The notes under the pieces are model-generated. The model made no database searches and had not been told where the DNA came from. It saw only the letters and a program-made list of their open reading frames with translations. Positions 26,889-36,013 of a stretch of 64,000 nt of DNA are shown here, piece by piece. Position 1 is the stretch's first letter. Each line of letters begins with the position of its first letter. This DNA is from Hymenobacter setariae (GTDB taxonomy: Bacteria; Bacteroidota; Bacteroidia; Cytophagales; Hymenobacteraceae): assembly GCF_007713685.1 (NCBI RefSeq), contig NZ_VMRJ01000002.1:682001-746000 (forward strand), read 5' to 3'. Made by a program: the position numbers and the translations under genes.

Positions 26889-26978
26889 CACTTAGGTAGG
26901 CCGTAGCCCTGCTGCGCACTCATTAACCTAGGGCTGGTGGCTGCGTAGGGCTGATACTTCCTTTCTAAAGCGAATACT

Positions 26979-27248
26979 ATGAAAACGCTCGTTCTTTTGG
27001 CTGCTTGCTTGGGCACCGCAGCACTAAGCCATGCCCAAACTACCCCCACCGCACCAGCCGCGGGCACTACACCTGCTGTTTCGGGCACCAAAAACGTGGG
27101 CAGCGACCGCGCCGATGCGCCGAAGGCGCCTGGCATGAGCACCCCTGGCCCTACGCCTTCGGCTCCGGCCCGCCCCCGCCGGGCAGCTAGCCGCCGGGGC
27201 CCCGCCACGCCGCCCAAGGCCCCCGCCGCGCCGGCTACAGCCCAGTAG
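26979..27248 (+). CDS. Small secreted Ala/Pro/Thr-rich protein of unknown function
   Basis: 89 residues. It starts with a signal peptide (TLVLLAACLGTAALSHAQ). The mature part is low-complexity, rich in Thr, Pro and Ala, with a basic tail (RPRRAASRRGPATPP). No domain is recognisable. It lies 90 bp after the HEAT-cNBD gene on the same strand. The signal peptide and ATG context support it as real, but in such G+C-rich sequence chance frames are common. Confidence 0.55.
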   Translation: MKTLVLLAACLGTAALSHAQTTPTAPAAGTTPAVSGTKNVGSDRADAPKAPGMSTPGPTPSAPARPRRAASRRGPATPPKAPAAPATAQ

Positions 27249-27329
27249 CGCACTGTTGGTGCGCTGGCATAGCTTGCTAGGCAAGGTGTTTGCTACCTTA
27301 GCCATTGTACCCCTTAGCTTGGGCGCCGA

Positions 27330-27794
27330 ATGAATGCTAGCTCTACTACCTTATTAGAAAATGCTGCGCCTGTGGCAGCGCCTGCTGCCACAGCCTTGCA
27401 GACCGATGCAGCACCGCTCGCGCAGCCGAGTGCCGTGGCCTTGCGCCGCCAGCGCTTAGGTGGGGCCGTGGCCGCCACCGCCACCAAGCTGCTGCCACTA
27501 GTGGCGCTGCTCGATGCCATTCAGCCGCAAGTGACTAACGAGTCGATATTTCGAACCAAGCGCAAGAAGATTCGGGCGCATTTCGATGTAGTGTATGCTG
27601 AGCTACAGGCCGAGCGGCCCCGGCACAAAGCACTGGCCCACACATTCCAGGCTCTAACCGACCTAGTGCGTGAGGAAACCCGCGACATTAGCAAGGATGA
27701 GCTGAAGCAAGCAGCCAAGGAAGTAGCCTTGGCTACGCTCAAAAACGCGCCTGCCCTCCTCAACGCGGCGCACCAGGCCCGGCTGCTGGCGTAG
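27330..27794 (+). CDS. Hypothetical helical protein upstream of the glycogen debranching enzyme
   Basis: 154 residues from ATG 27330. The first 60 residues are Ala-rich and probably disordered. The rest is charged and helical (NESIFRTKRKKIRAHFDVVY, HTFQALTDLVREETRDISKD, ELKQAAKEVALATLKNAP). No signal peptide or membrane segment. I do not recognise a family. It precedes the debranching enzyme by 89 bp, a gap that contains an 18-bp perfect palindrome. Confidence 0.6.
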   Translation: MNASSTTLLENAAPVAAPAATALQTDAAPLAQPSAVALRRQRLGGAVAATATKLLPLVALLDAIQPQVTNESIFRTKRKKIRAHFDVVYAELQAERPRHKALAHTFQALTDLVREETRDISKDELKQAAKEVALATLKNAPALLNAAHQARLLA

Positions 27795-27853
27795 CGGCTT
27801 GCTAGCCCATTGCTGCGCTTGCGCATGGTCGAAGCGTAAACCCTAGGTGGGCT

Positions 27854-27871
27854 GCATCCGCTAGCGGATGC
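27854..27871. promoter_or_regulatory. Perfect 18-bp palindrome before the debranching enzyme gene
   Basis: GCATCCGCTAGCGGATGC is fully self-complementary and ends 12 bp before the ATG at 27884. It could be an operator, or an RNA hairpin that shields the ribosome-binding region. There is no T-run after it, so it is not a terminator. Confidence 0.6.
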
Positions 27872-27883
27872 CGTATAGAACCC

Positions 27884-30100
27884 ATGCTCGACCAACGCGA
27901 CATTTTAGACGCAATGCAAGTAGCGGTGCCCCGCATGGCTAACCGCATTGCCTCCTTCACTAATAAGGCAGCCGCTTATTACTGCGCTGCCACTCACGCG
28001 GCTACCCATCCTGAGTATGCATGGTTTGAGGGGCTAAATGTGGCCAAAAACCGCGTGTTTGGCGGCTATGACCTGTACTTGGGCAACCAGCTGTTGGATA
28101 ACCAGCTGGCCGCCGCTACGGTATATCCGCATAAGCTGGTGCGCCAGCACGGCCCCGCGCTGTGCGAAGAGCTGTGGCTGTTTGATGACCGCAACCTGCT
28201 TGAAATAGACCTAGACGGTGCCACCCAGCCCATCGGCTTGCAGCTGAAGGGTGTGCGCCTGCTGCGGCAGCAAGAGGATATTGCTTTTTTCGCGGCGCGC
28301 GAAGGAGAGTTTATGCTAGCAGTGGCCCCTAGGCAGCCGGTGGCCCTGCGCCGGCAGGGCGAACGGATTATTGCGACGAGTACCGGCTTTTTCATTGCCT
28401 GTGGCAAGGACGAGGCCGAAGCTACCGCGCTGCTGCATGAAGGCCAGCAGCACAGTGCTGCTCTAAAGTTGACCCGCCAGCAGCGCCTGCGCGAGTATTT
28501 GCAAACCAATGCCTACCTAGCCGCGAGCGACGAGCCGCTGACCCTAGCCCTGCGCTGGCTAGCCATCACCACCGACCAACTCGTGACCCGGCAGCAGGGC
28601 GATGGCATCTATGCGGGCCTGCCGTGGTTTAACGAGTACTGGGGGCGCGACGAGTTTATTGCCTTTTCCGGCGCAGTGCTCGTAACCGGGCAGTTTGCCA
28701 CGGCGCGGCGCATGCTGGAGTCGTTCTCTAAGTTTCAGCAAACCGACCCCACCTCGAAGTACTACGGGCGGATGCCCAACATTGTCAACCCCAGCGGCAT
28801 CGACTACCACACCACCGATGGCACGCCGCGCTTCGTGCTAGCCCTGCGCGACTACGTGCAGTACTCGGGCGATGGAGAGCTGGTGCAGCAGCTGTACCCG
28901 GTGGTGCAGGCCAGCATTGAGGGGGCGCTCCAAAATTGGGGTGACGACAAAGGCTACCTGCTGCACGAGGACAACGAAACCTGGATGGATGCCCGCGATG
29001 CCAACCACGTGGCCTATACCCCCAGGGGCAGCCGCGCCAACGACATTCAGGCGCTGTGGTACCAGCAACTGCAAGCCGGCGCCTACTTCGCTGCCTACGT
29101 GCACGATGCCGCCAGCCAAGCCAAGTGGACGCAGCTGGCCGAGCAGGTTCGGCACCACTTTGGGCAAGACTACCGCCAGCCCACCCACGACTACCTAGCC
29201 GACCGCCTTACCCAGCAAGGAAATCCTGATTTCACGCTGCGCCCCAACCAGCTGTTTGCACTCGACTTAGTAGCCGACCCCGCCTTTACGCGGCAAGTGC
29301 TGCGCCGCACCTGGCAAGAGTTGGTGTACCCCTGGGGCGTGGCTACGCTTGCCCAGCACGACCCGCAGTTTCATCCTTACCACCGTGCGCCCGAGCTGTA
29401 TCACAAGGACGCGTCCTACCACCGCGGCACTATTTGGCCGTGGCTCAATGGCATAGCGATGCAGCGCATGCTAGAGGCCGGCCAGGTCGAAACGGCCTAC
29501 CAGCTCTTTGCCAATGCCAACCACCAAGCGCTGACCCTAGGTGTAGTGGGCGGCCTCAGTGAAAACCTTGACGCCTACCCACACCCCGGCCAGACCTGGC
29601 CCCAGCTTACGGGCGCCTACCTTCAGGCCTGGTCTAATGCCGAGCAGCTGCGCGTGTGGTACCAATACTTTCTGGGTATCCGGCCCGATATGCCCAATCA
29701 GCAGCTGACTCTGGCGCCGCGTCTGCCGGCCGCTATTCGACAGCTCGACTATCGCTTTGCTCTAGGTGCCAGCTCGGTGCTGGCGCAGTACCTAAGGGGC
29801 ACGCCGCACGTGCACAGCTATACTTTTCAAGGCATCGCAACCCAGGTGCTAGTCGATATTTTTCCATTCGACCCCATTACGGTAGCCGTACAGCCCGGCA
29901 ACCTGCTGAAGCTAACGGCGACGGCGCAGCAGTTGACAGTAGAAGTATTCGCGGAGTCGCGGCTGCTAAGTATAGCTAGCGCCACCCCCTCGCCTGCTAG
30001 GCTAGCCCGCCAGGCACAAGACGACGAGGCGCTGGCGGGCGTGGCTTTTGCCCAGCCGCTGCCACTTAGCAGCCATACAATTATGAATGCTGCTAACTAG
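27884..30100 (+). CDS. Amylo-alpha-1,6-glucosidase-type glycogen debranching enzyme
   Basis: 738 residues, no signal peptide, so probably cytoplasmic. The C-terminal (alpha/alpha)6 domain shows family blocks: GLPWFNEYWGRDEFIAFSG with its acidic residues, GRMPNIVNPSGIDYHTTDGT, LHEDNETWMDARD, YHRGTIWPWLNGI and ENLDAYPHPGQTWPQLTGAY. The N-terminal 250 residues form the beta-sandwich domain of bacterial debranching enzymes. It removes alpha-1,6 branch stubs during glycogen breakdown. No glycogen synthase or phosphorylase gene is near. The helical hypothetical upstream may be co-transcribed. Confidence 0.92.
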   Translation: MLDQRDILDAMQVAVPRMANRIASFTNKAAAYYCAATHAATHPEYAWFEGLNVAKNRVFGGYDLYLGNQLLDNQLAAATVYPHKLVRQHGPALCEELWLFDDRNLLEIDLDGATQPIGLQLKGVRLLRQQEDIAFFAAREGEFMLAVAPRQPVALRRQGERIIATSTGFFIACGKDEAEATALLHEGQQHSAALKLTRQQRLREYLQTNAYLAASDEPLTLALRWLAITTDQLVTRQQGDGIYAGLPWFNEYWGRDEFIAFSGAVLVTGQFATARRMLESFSKFQQTDPTSKYYGRMPNIVNPSGIDYHTTDGTPRFVLALRDYVQYSGDGELVQQLYPVVQASIEGALQNWGDDKGYLLHEDNETWMDARDANHVAYTPRGSRANDIQALWYQQLQAGAYFAAYVHDAASQAKWTQLAEQVRHHFGQDYRQPTHDYLADRLTQQGNPDFTLRPNQLFALDLVADPAFTRQVLRRTWQELVYPWGVATLAQHDPQFHPYHRAPELYHKDASYHRGTIWPWLNGIAMQRMLEAGQVETAYQLFANANHQALTLGVVGGLSENLDAYPHPGQTWPQLTGAYLQAWSNAEQLRVWYQYFLGIRPDMPNQQLTLAPRLPAAIRQLDYRFALGASSVLAQYLRGTPHVHSYTFQGIATQVLVDIFPFDPITVAVQPGNLLKLTATAQQLTVEVFAESRLLSIASATPSPARLARQAQDDEALAGVAFAQPLPLSSHTIMNAAN

Positions 30101-30125
30101 TTAAGCTTATTGCTTGAATACGAAG

Positions 30126-30184
30126 TGTAAAAGGCCACTGCGATGTATGCTTGTCGAAGCATAGCATCGCAGTGGCCTTTTACA
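30126..30184. terminator. Bidirectional terminator between debranching enzyme and GH2 genes
   Basis: TGTAAAAGGCCACTGCGATG (30126-30145) pairs perfectly with 30165-30184. An inner TATGC/GCATA stem sits above a one-base bulge. A and T runs near the base serve both strands. Confidence 0.9.
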
Positions 30185-30204
30185 AGCCTAGAGTTACCCT
30201 AGAG

Positions 30205-33138
30205 CTAAAACAAGTCGTTCTTAGCCGGCACCACGTAGGGCTGAGGCTTGCCGGTAGTTTTGGGCAAGCCGAAGAAAAAGTATAGGGTGCGCTTGGTAGA
30301 GCCGCCCAAGTGGTTGGCTTCGCTGAGGGGACCTAGGTTCTTGGTATTGTTGTCGAGGTTGAGGGCGAGCTTGGTGCCGATGGGCGGAATGACATCTAGA
30401 AACGAGAAGTTGCCGGGTGGCAGTGCGGGCGCAGGTACTGGGCCCGACAAGCCGTAGAAGTCAAACAGACGCACAAACAAGCCTTTGTCGGGGCTGGCGA
30501 CCAAGAACTTGCCTTCTACGGTGTTCATCTCTAGCCACACCACGTCGGCGAAATAGCCTTTAAACTCGGGGTAAAGCCAGGGTGCTGCGCCGGTCTGGGT
30601 GTTGTTGTAGGGGTTTTCCCACACGTTGGTGGTGGGGCCAGCCATGCGGTTTTTCCACACGCGGTAGGGGCCTTTACCTAGCCACTTGGCGCCGAGCACA
30701 TAGTTTTCGGGGTAAGTAAACGTGAGGCCCGCGGCGGGGTAGTCGCCGGTGGGCAGGTCGTAGGCGTAGTCGAGGCGTAGCCAGCCATCGGGGCGCAGGG
30801 TCCAGCGCACGGTGCTGAGGGCCCCTAGGTAGCGTACTTCTACCACTTCGGCGGCCGCCTCAGTGTGGTGAGTTAGGCTCTGGAAGGTGGCCGCGGCGCC
30901 CACCAGCACTGGTCCGTGGGCAAAGCTGAGCTTGTCGCCATTATTGCCCTTCACCTGCCCAATGTAGCCAGTGCGCTTACTAAAGCTAACGCTGATGCCA
31001 CTGGCTTGCAGCGTCAGCAAGCTGTCGGTTTCGGTGAGGGCGACAGCAGCGGGCAGGGGTTGGGTGGCGCTAGCAGTGGGCTGTGGAGCGACGGCCACGG
31101 GAGCGGTGGCGGGTAGTATGTCGTGCAGTAGGTTGGCATTAGGGCCAGTCTTCCAGGTCCACTGGTACACTAAGTTTTTCTGCGGGTCGAAGGCTGAGAG
31201 TAGGATGGCATCATAGCTCTGCCAGTCCTTAGGTAGCTTCAGGTCGAGCTGGCCTGTGGCAAGCGGTGCTACGCTGGGGCTGGTAATACGGCTTTTTTTC
31301 AGCGAACTGTAACCGGCAAATACCTCGCCCGGCTGGCGGTACTTCACCAGCTCCCACTGAAAAAAGCACTGATTGAGGTTGGTGAAGTGGTAGCGGTTTT
31401 CAACTGCCACCCGGCCATTGAACTTGGCCGGCAGCTCTTTCAGCTCGATGCGCACGGGCGAGAAAATCTCTCGAATAGCGAAGAAGCTGCCTTCCTTTTC
31501 GCGGTGCGGGCCCAGCACGCCGTCGGGCGCGTTCACGCCGTTCACGTCGATAATGCCGCGCTGGTCGGTGCGAACTATGCCCTCATCAACTAAGGCCCAC
31601 AGGAAGCCGCCGCCCGAGCGCGGAGCGTGCCAATGCAAATCCCAGAAGTCGGCCAGGGCCGCGCCGCCCCCGCCATCATCCTGCGAGTGCAAAAACTCGG
31701 TGGGCATGTAAATGAGCGAGTCGGCGAGTATCTGCTTGGTGCTGTAGTAGTTCTCGTAGTGGTTGCAGTCGATGCCGCTGTGGGCATTGCCCGGCCGGTG
31801 GTGCGGGTGGATGACGGGTCGGTTCGAGAGGTCGTACTTGCCAAACTCCGCGTCGAGCTCCTTATTGGTGCCGCCCTCGTTGCCATTGTCCCAGAAAATG
31901 ATGCTAGGGTGGTTTACATCCTTGCGCACCATTTCGCGCACCAGCGGGCGGCCGGCCTTGGTGCTATACGCCTTTTGCCAGCCCGCCAGCTCGTCGAGTA
32001 CATACAGCCCTAGCGAGTCGCAGAGGTGCAAAAACTCGGCATCGGGCGGGTAGTGCGACATCCGCACGGCATTCATATTCATCTCCTTGATGAGCTTCAC
32101 GTCCAGCAGGTGTATCGAGTCGTTGAGCGTGCGGCCGGTTTCGGGCCACCAGCTGTGGCGGTTGGTACCCTTCATCTTTACCTGCGTGCCATTCACGAAA
32201 ATGCCCTTGCCGCGCCGCACCTCAATGGTGCGAAAGCCAAAGGTTTCGGTGGTTTGGTACAGCGGCTGGCCAGCGGCTTGCAGTGTAAAGCGAGCGCGGT
32301 AGAGGCGGGGCGTCTCGGCAGTCCAGGTCAGCGGCTTGGCCACTTGCGTGCGTAGCAGTACTGCCGTATCGGTGGCCGCGGCGCTACCTAGGGCGGTGCC
32401 CACCACCCGGCCGCCGGCGTCCAGTATTTCGGCCTTTACCTGCGCAGCTTGAGTAAGGCCGTGCAGGCCCACGCTGGCTGTAAACGAGCCATCGGCGCGG
32501 GCATTGATGGCGGTGTGCGGAATGAATTGTTTAGGGGTGGCCTCTAGGTACACAGGCCGAAAAATGCCCCCGAACACCCAGTAGTCGGCTAGCCGCTCGG
32601 CGTTGTTCACCGAGGCATCGGCCGACATTTTGCTCACTGTAACCTCAAGCAAATTAGCCTGGCCAAACTTCAACAGTGGGCTGATATCGTATTTAAAGCG
32701 ATAGAACGCGCCTTGGTGCACCGGCCCGGCCAATTGCCCGTTCACACGCACTTCGGCATCGGTCATGGCCCCTTCAAAAACGATGTAAACGGCTTGATTT
32801 TGCCAGGCGGCTGGCACCTGAAAGGAGTGTCGGTACTTGCCTTGCTCGTCGGCAAAGCGAAAGTTTTTGCCGTAGGTCTTGTAGTCGCGGCCGTAGTTAT
32901 AAGCCCCAAAACCCTGCTGCTCCCAGCAGGAGGGCACCTGAATGGTAGTCCAGTAGCCGCTTTTGCGCCCGCCGGTGCAATAAAAGTCCCAGGTAGCAGT
33001 GCGCTTGTTATCGCGGCCCGACAAGTATTGCACCTGTTTTTGAGGCGGGCCGCTAGGCAAATGGGACTGGGCGCTACCAGGAGTAGCTAGCAATAAAAAG
33101 CCTACTAGGTAAGCAAATAGTGGCAAGAAGCGAAGCAT
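30205..33138 (-). CDS. Glycoside hydrolase family 2 beta-galactosidase-like enzyme
   Basis: 977 residues from ATG 33138, chosen for its signal peptide (MLRFLPLFAYLVGFLLLATP). An in-frame ATG at 33174 would add 12 residues. Domain order: sugar-binding jelly roll (PSCWEQQGFGAYNYGRDYK), Ig-like domain, TIM barrel with MKGTNRHSWWPETGRTL and VLDELAGW, acid/base in WDNGNEGGTNKE (Glu421), probable nucleophile in MPTEFLHS (Glu481), then a long C-terminal beta-rich part. Secretion suggests polysaccharide or oligosaccharide substrates outside the cytoplasm. GH2 also includes glucuronidases and mannosidases, so the sugar is not certain. Confidence 0.88.
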   Translation of the reverse strand: MLRFLPLFAYLVGFLLLATPGSAQSHLPSGPPQKQVQYLSGRDNKRTATWDFYCTGGRKSGYWTTIQVPSCWEQQGFGAYNYGRDYKTYGKNFRFADEQGKYRHSFQVPAAWQNQAVYIVFEGAMTDAEVRVNGQLAGPVHQGAFYRFKYDISPLLKFGQANLLEVTVSKMSADASVNNAERLADYWVFGGIFRPVYLEATPKQFIPHTAINARADGSFTASVGLHGLTQAAQVKAEILDAGGRVVGTALGSAAATDTAVLLRTQVAKPLTWTAETPRLYRARFTLQAAGQPLYQTTETFGFRTIEVRRGKGIFVNGTQVKMKGTNRHSWWPETGRTLNDSIHLLDVKLIKEMNMNAVRMSHYPPDAEFLHLCDSLGLYVLDELAGWQKAYSTKAGRPLVREMVRKDVNHPSIIFWDNGNEGGTNKELDAEFGKYDLSNRPVIHPHHRPGNAHSGIDCNHYENYYSTKQILADSLIYMPTEFLHSQDDGGGGAALADFWDLHWHAPRSGGGFLWALVDEGIVRTDQRGIIDVNGVNAPDGVLGPHREKEGSFFAIREIFSPVRIELKELPAKFNGRVAVENRYHFTNLNQCFFQWELVKYRQPGEVFAGYSSLKKSRITSPSVAPLATGQLDLKLPKDWQSYDAILLSAFDPQKNLVYQWTWKTGPNANLLHDILPATAPVAVAPQPTASATQPLPAAVALTETDSLLTLQASGISVSFSKRTGYIGQVKGNNGDKLSFAHGPVLVGAAATFQSLTHHTEAAAEVVEVRYLGALSTVRWTLRPDGWLRLDYAYDLPTGDYPAAGLTFTYPENYVLGAKWLGKGPYRVWKNRMAGPTTNVWENPYNNTQTGAAPWLYPEFKGYFADVVWLEMNTVEGKFLVASPDKGLFVRLFDFYGLSGPVPAPALPPGNFSFLDVIPPIGTKLALNLDNNTKNLGPLSEANHLGGSTKRTLYFFFGLPKTTGKPQPYVVPAKNDLF

Positions 33139-33472
33139 AAGCGTGCGTGAGCGAGCAAGCGAGGGAGGCAGCAAGCTAAAGCGGGGCCACGAACAATAGT
33201 ACCCTGTGCTCTCCTGCCCAGCGCCCTTGGGCTAGCCAGGAGCGTTAGCGGCGCCTCCTCTGCGAGCGGCTTGCAAAAAGTCTTGCTAAGCCTGTTGGAA
33301 TATTGGGTGGGGTGCCGCACCTTTACATATTGTCTAGGTAGCTAAAATGGTCAGCTAGGCCCAACTAGTCTTCTTGTTGCATGTCCGTGCCCAGTTTGGC
33401 GGTCATTGCTATGCTCCACACGCTGAAACGATTTTCTCTTACCCCATCCCGAATGCACTCTGCGTTTTGCCT
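33139..33472. other. Intergenic region between divergent GH2 and TonB-dependent receptor genes
   Basis: No gene supported in 334 bp. Frames open through it on both strands, but they are upstream extensions of the flanking genes without signal features. I saw no exact TAnnTTTG promoter box or clear operator. The divergent arrangement of a secreted glycosidase and an outer-membrane receptor would suit shared control. Confidence 0.4.
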
Positions 33473-35962
33473 ATGCCCTTTTCTACCCTCATTAATATAA
33501 ATTCTACTTTTTGTCGAGTTGCGCGGTATTTGTTGATTGGTGGGGGAGTGGTGGCGCCGTTGGCTATGCGGGCACAAGAGCGAGCGGCCGTTACGGGGAC
33601 GGTTGGTAGTGCGGCGGGCGCTGGCTTAGAGCTAGTTACTGTAGCCCTGCACCGGGCCACAGATTCAGTGGTGGTCAAGACCGAGTTTACTAATGCCACT
33701 GGTGCCTTTCGGCTAGAAGCTGCGGCGGGTGAGCGCTACCTGGTGTCGGCGCAGAAGGTGGGCTATAAGCGCTACTGGAGCCCTGCCCTGGTGCTACCAG
33801 CCACGGGGGCTGTACTGCCGGCTATCAGCCTACTGCCTAGCCAGGCGGTCGCGCTTAAAGAGGTGACTGTGGCTGGCCGCAAGCCGCTATATGAGCAGCT
33901 CGCCGACCGCACCGTGGTAAACGTGGCCGACAGCCCGCTGGCAGCTGGGGCAACAACGCTCGACATCCTAGGTCGCGCGCCCAATGTGACTGCCAACGGC
34001 ACCGATGAATTGGCGCTGCGCGGCCGGCAAGGCCTGCTGGTGGTGCTTGACGGCAAGCGAGTGCCCCTTACCGGCAGCGACCTCGCCGAATACCTGCGGG
34101 CGCTACCCGCCGAGCAGGTGCAAAGCGTTGAGCTGATAACCAACCCACCCGCCAGCTATGATGCCCAGGGCGGCGCTGGCGTCATTATTATCAACCTCAA
34201 GAAAGACCAACGCCTAGGTGCCAATGCCAGCCTAAATGTCAGCTATGGCCGTGGCCGCTACGGCAAAGCCGTCGCCGGCGGCTCGCTCAACTATCGCCGC
34301 AAAAACCTGAACCTCTACGGCACCTACACCTTCAACGACCGCCAGTACTACACGCAATTCACGTTCGGCCGGCATTTTATGGCTACGCCTACGCTACCGG
34401 CCACCCGCAGCAACCAAGACACATATCAATATCTTAAGCAGCTGACGAACAGTGCTAAAGTTGGGCTCGACATAAACTTGTCGAAGCGCACGCTGCTAGG
34501 TGTGTCGGCGACGGGACTGACTAGCAAAACCACTAGCGAAACTACCAGCGACGCGTTTTTTTACGGCGATGGCGGCGCGCTGGCCGACCGCGTCTACTCC
34601 CAAACCGAGCAGGATGTGAGCCGGCCCAATGGGGCGGTGAACCTGAACCTGCGCCACACGTTTGCCGACTCGGCCACGGCGAGCGTTATCAGCGCCGATG
34701 CCGACTACGCGCGCTACCGCAACGCGCGCCAGCTCAAGCTAGATACCAACCACAGTTCGCCAGCCCTCGGCCCTACCGAGCTCACCGGCGACCAGCGCAG
34801 TACGCTCTCCATTGGCACGGCCAAAATAGACTACAGCCAACCGCTGCCGCACCGCGCCCGCCTCGACCTAGGTGCCAAGGTAACGCAGATAGCATCCGAA
34901 AACGGCACCGTGTTCTACAATCGCACGGGCATTACCCCCTCCGATTATAAGTACGTAGTACTGACCGATATCTCGCAGCCCTTCACCTACCACGAAAACG
35001 TGAATGCGGCCTATGTGAGCCTACGCAGCAACCTAGCCAAAACCACTTTGCAGGCAGGCCTACGTGGCGAACAAGCCAATATTCGGGCCGACCTAAGTGG
35101 GGCTAGCGTGCGCGAGCAGCACTACTTCCAGCTGTTTCCGAGCCTGCTCGTGCAGCACACCCTCAATAAGAATAATGCGCTGTCCCTGAGTGTGGCTCGC
35201 CGCATCGACCGCCCCAGCTACTTGCAGCTGAGCCCCTTGCGCGTGTACCTCGATGCTACCTCGTACAGCGCAGGCAACTACAGCCTGCTGCCCCAGACCA
35301 GCTACAACTTTGAGGTATCGCACACCTACAAAGGGAAGTTTACCACGGCCCTGGCCTATGCCCGCACCAATCAGCCGTTTGTAATTACGTCGCAGCCCTC
35401 GCCCGATGGCGACCGGGTAGTGGTAAACCAGTACGTGAACCTGAGCACGCAGAATTTTTATACCTTAAACCTGATTGCGCCGCTACAGCTAACCAAATCC
35501 TGGACTTTGTACGCCAACGTGCTGGCTTATTATAACCAGTACCAAGGCATGCTGAACACGACGGTGCTCGACCGGGGCCGCTTGGCGTGCAACCTGACCG
35601 CCAACAACAGCTTTGCGCTGCCCCACGGCTGGACGGCCGAGCTCAACGGCTTCTACGAGTCGCGTGAGGTGGGGGGCTTTCAAGTGCTGCAGCACCGGGG
35701 GCAGGTGGGCGCGGCCGTGCAAAAAGTGTTTTGGCACAAGCAGGCCACGTTTCGCCTGAATGCTACCGATATCTTTTACACGACGCCGCTACGCGTAACC
35801 TCAACTTACGATGATTTTATGGAGAGCTTCTACCGGCGCCAGGACCTGCGTGTGGTTACGGCGGCCTTCACGTATCGCTTTGGCAACAACAAAGTAACGG
35901 CCGCTCGCAAGCGCACTATCGGCGCCGACGACGAGTTGCGCCGTGCTGCCGACAGCCAGTAG
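33473..35962 (+). CDS. Outer-membrane TonB-dependent receptor-like beta-barrel protein
   Basis: 829 residues from ATG 33473. The ATG is uncertain; the signal-like segment is ARYLLIGGGVVAPLAMRAQ. Domains: a carboxypeptidase-regulatory-like beta-sandwich (about 35-115, ending KEVTVAGRKPLYEQ), a TonB plug (TTLDILGRAPNV, LRGRQGLLVVLDGKRVPL, SVELITNPPASYDAQGGAGV), and a barrel of the outer-membrane-beta-barrel family (LSVARRIDRPSYLQLSPLRV). No SusD follows, so it is not a SusC pair; such proteins are common and of unknown cargo. The C-terminus continues past the last strand as RKRTIGADDELRRAADSQ, an odd polar tail. Confidence 0.88.
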   Translation: MPFSTLININSTFCRVARYLLIGGGVVAPLAMRAQERAAVTGTVGSAAGAGLELVTVALHRATDSVVVKTEFTNATGAFRLEAAAGERYLVSAQKVGYKRYWSPALVLPATGAVLPAISLLPSQAVALKEVTVAGRKPLYEQLADRTVVNVADSPLAAGATTLDILGRAPNVTANGTDELALRGRQGLLVVLDGKRVPLTGSDLAEYLRALPAEQVQSVELITNPPASYDAQGGAGVIIINLKKDQRLGANASLNVSYGRGRYGKAVAGGSLNYRRKNLNLYGTYTFNDRQYYTQFTFGRHFMATPTLPATRSNQDTYQYLKQLTNSAKVGLDINLSKRTLLGVSATGLTSKTTSETTSDAFFYGDGGALADRVYSQTEQDVSRPNGAVNLNLRHTFADSATASVISADADYARYRNARQLKLDTNHSSPALGPTELTGDQRSTLSIGTAKIDYSQPLPHRARLDLGAKVTQIASENGTVFYNRTGITPSDYKYVVLTDISQPFTYHENVNAAYVSLRSNLAKTTLQAGLRGEQANIRADLSGASVREQHYFQLFPSLLVQHTLNKNNALSLSVARRIDRPSYLQLSPLRVYLDATSYSAGNYSLLPQTSYNFEVSHTYKGKFTTALAYARTNQPFVITSQPSPDGDRVVVNQYVNLSTQNFYTLNLIAPLQLTKSWTLYANVLAYYNQYQGMLNTTVLDRGRLACNLTANNSFALPHGWTAELNGFYESREVGGFQVLQHRGQVGAAVQKVFWHKQATFRLNATDIFYTTPLRVTSTYDDFMESFYRRQDLRVVTAAFTYRFGNNKVTAARKRTIGADDELRRAADSQ

Positions 35963-36013
35963 AGCAGCTTTCTACTTCAAATCATTCCGGAGGTCCGCTG
36001 GTTACTACCGCCT

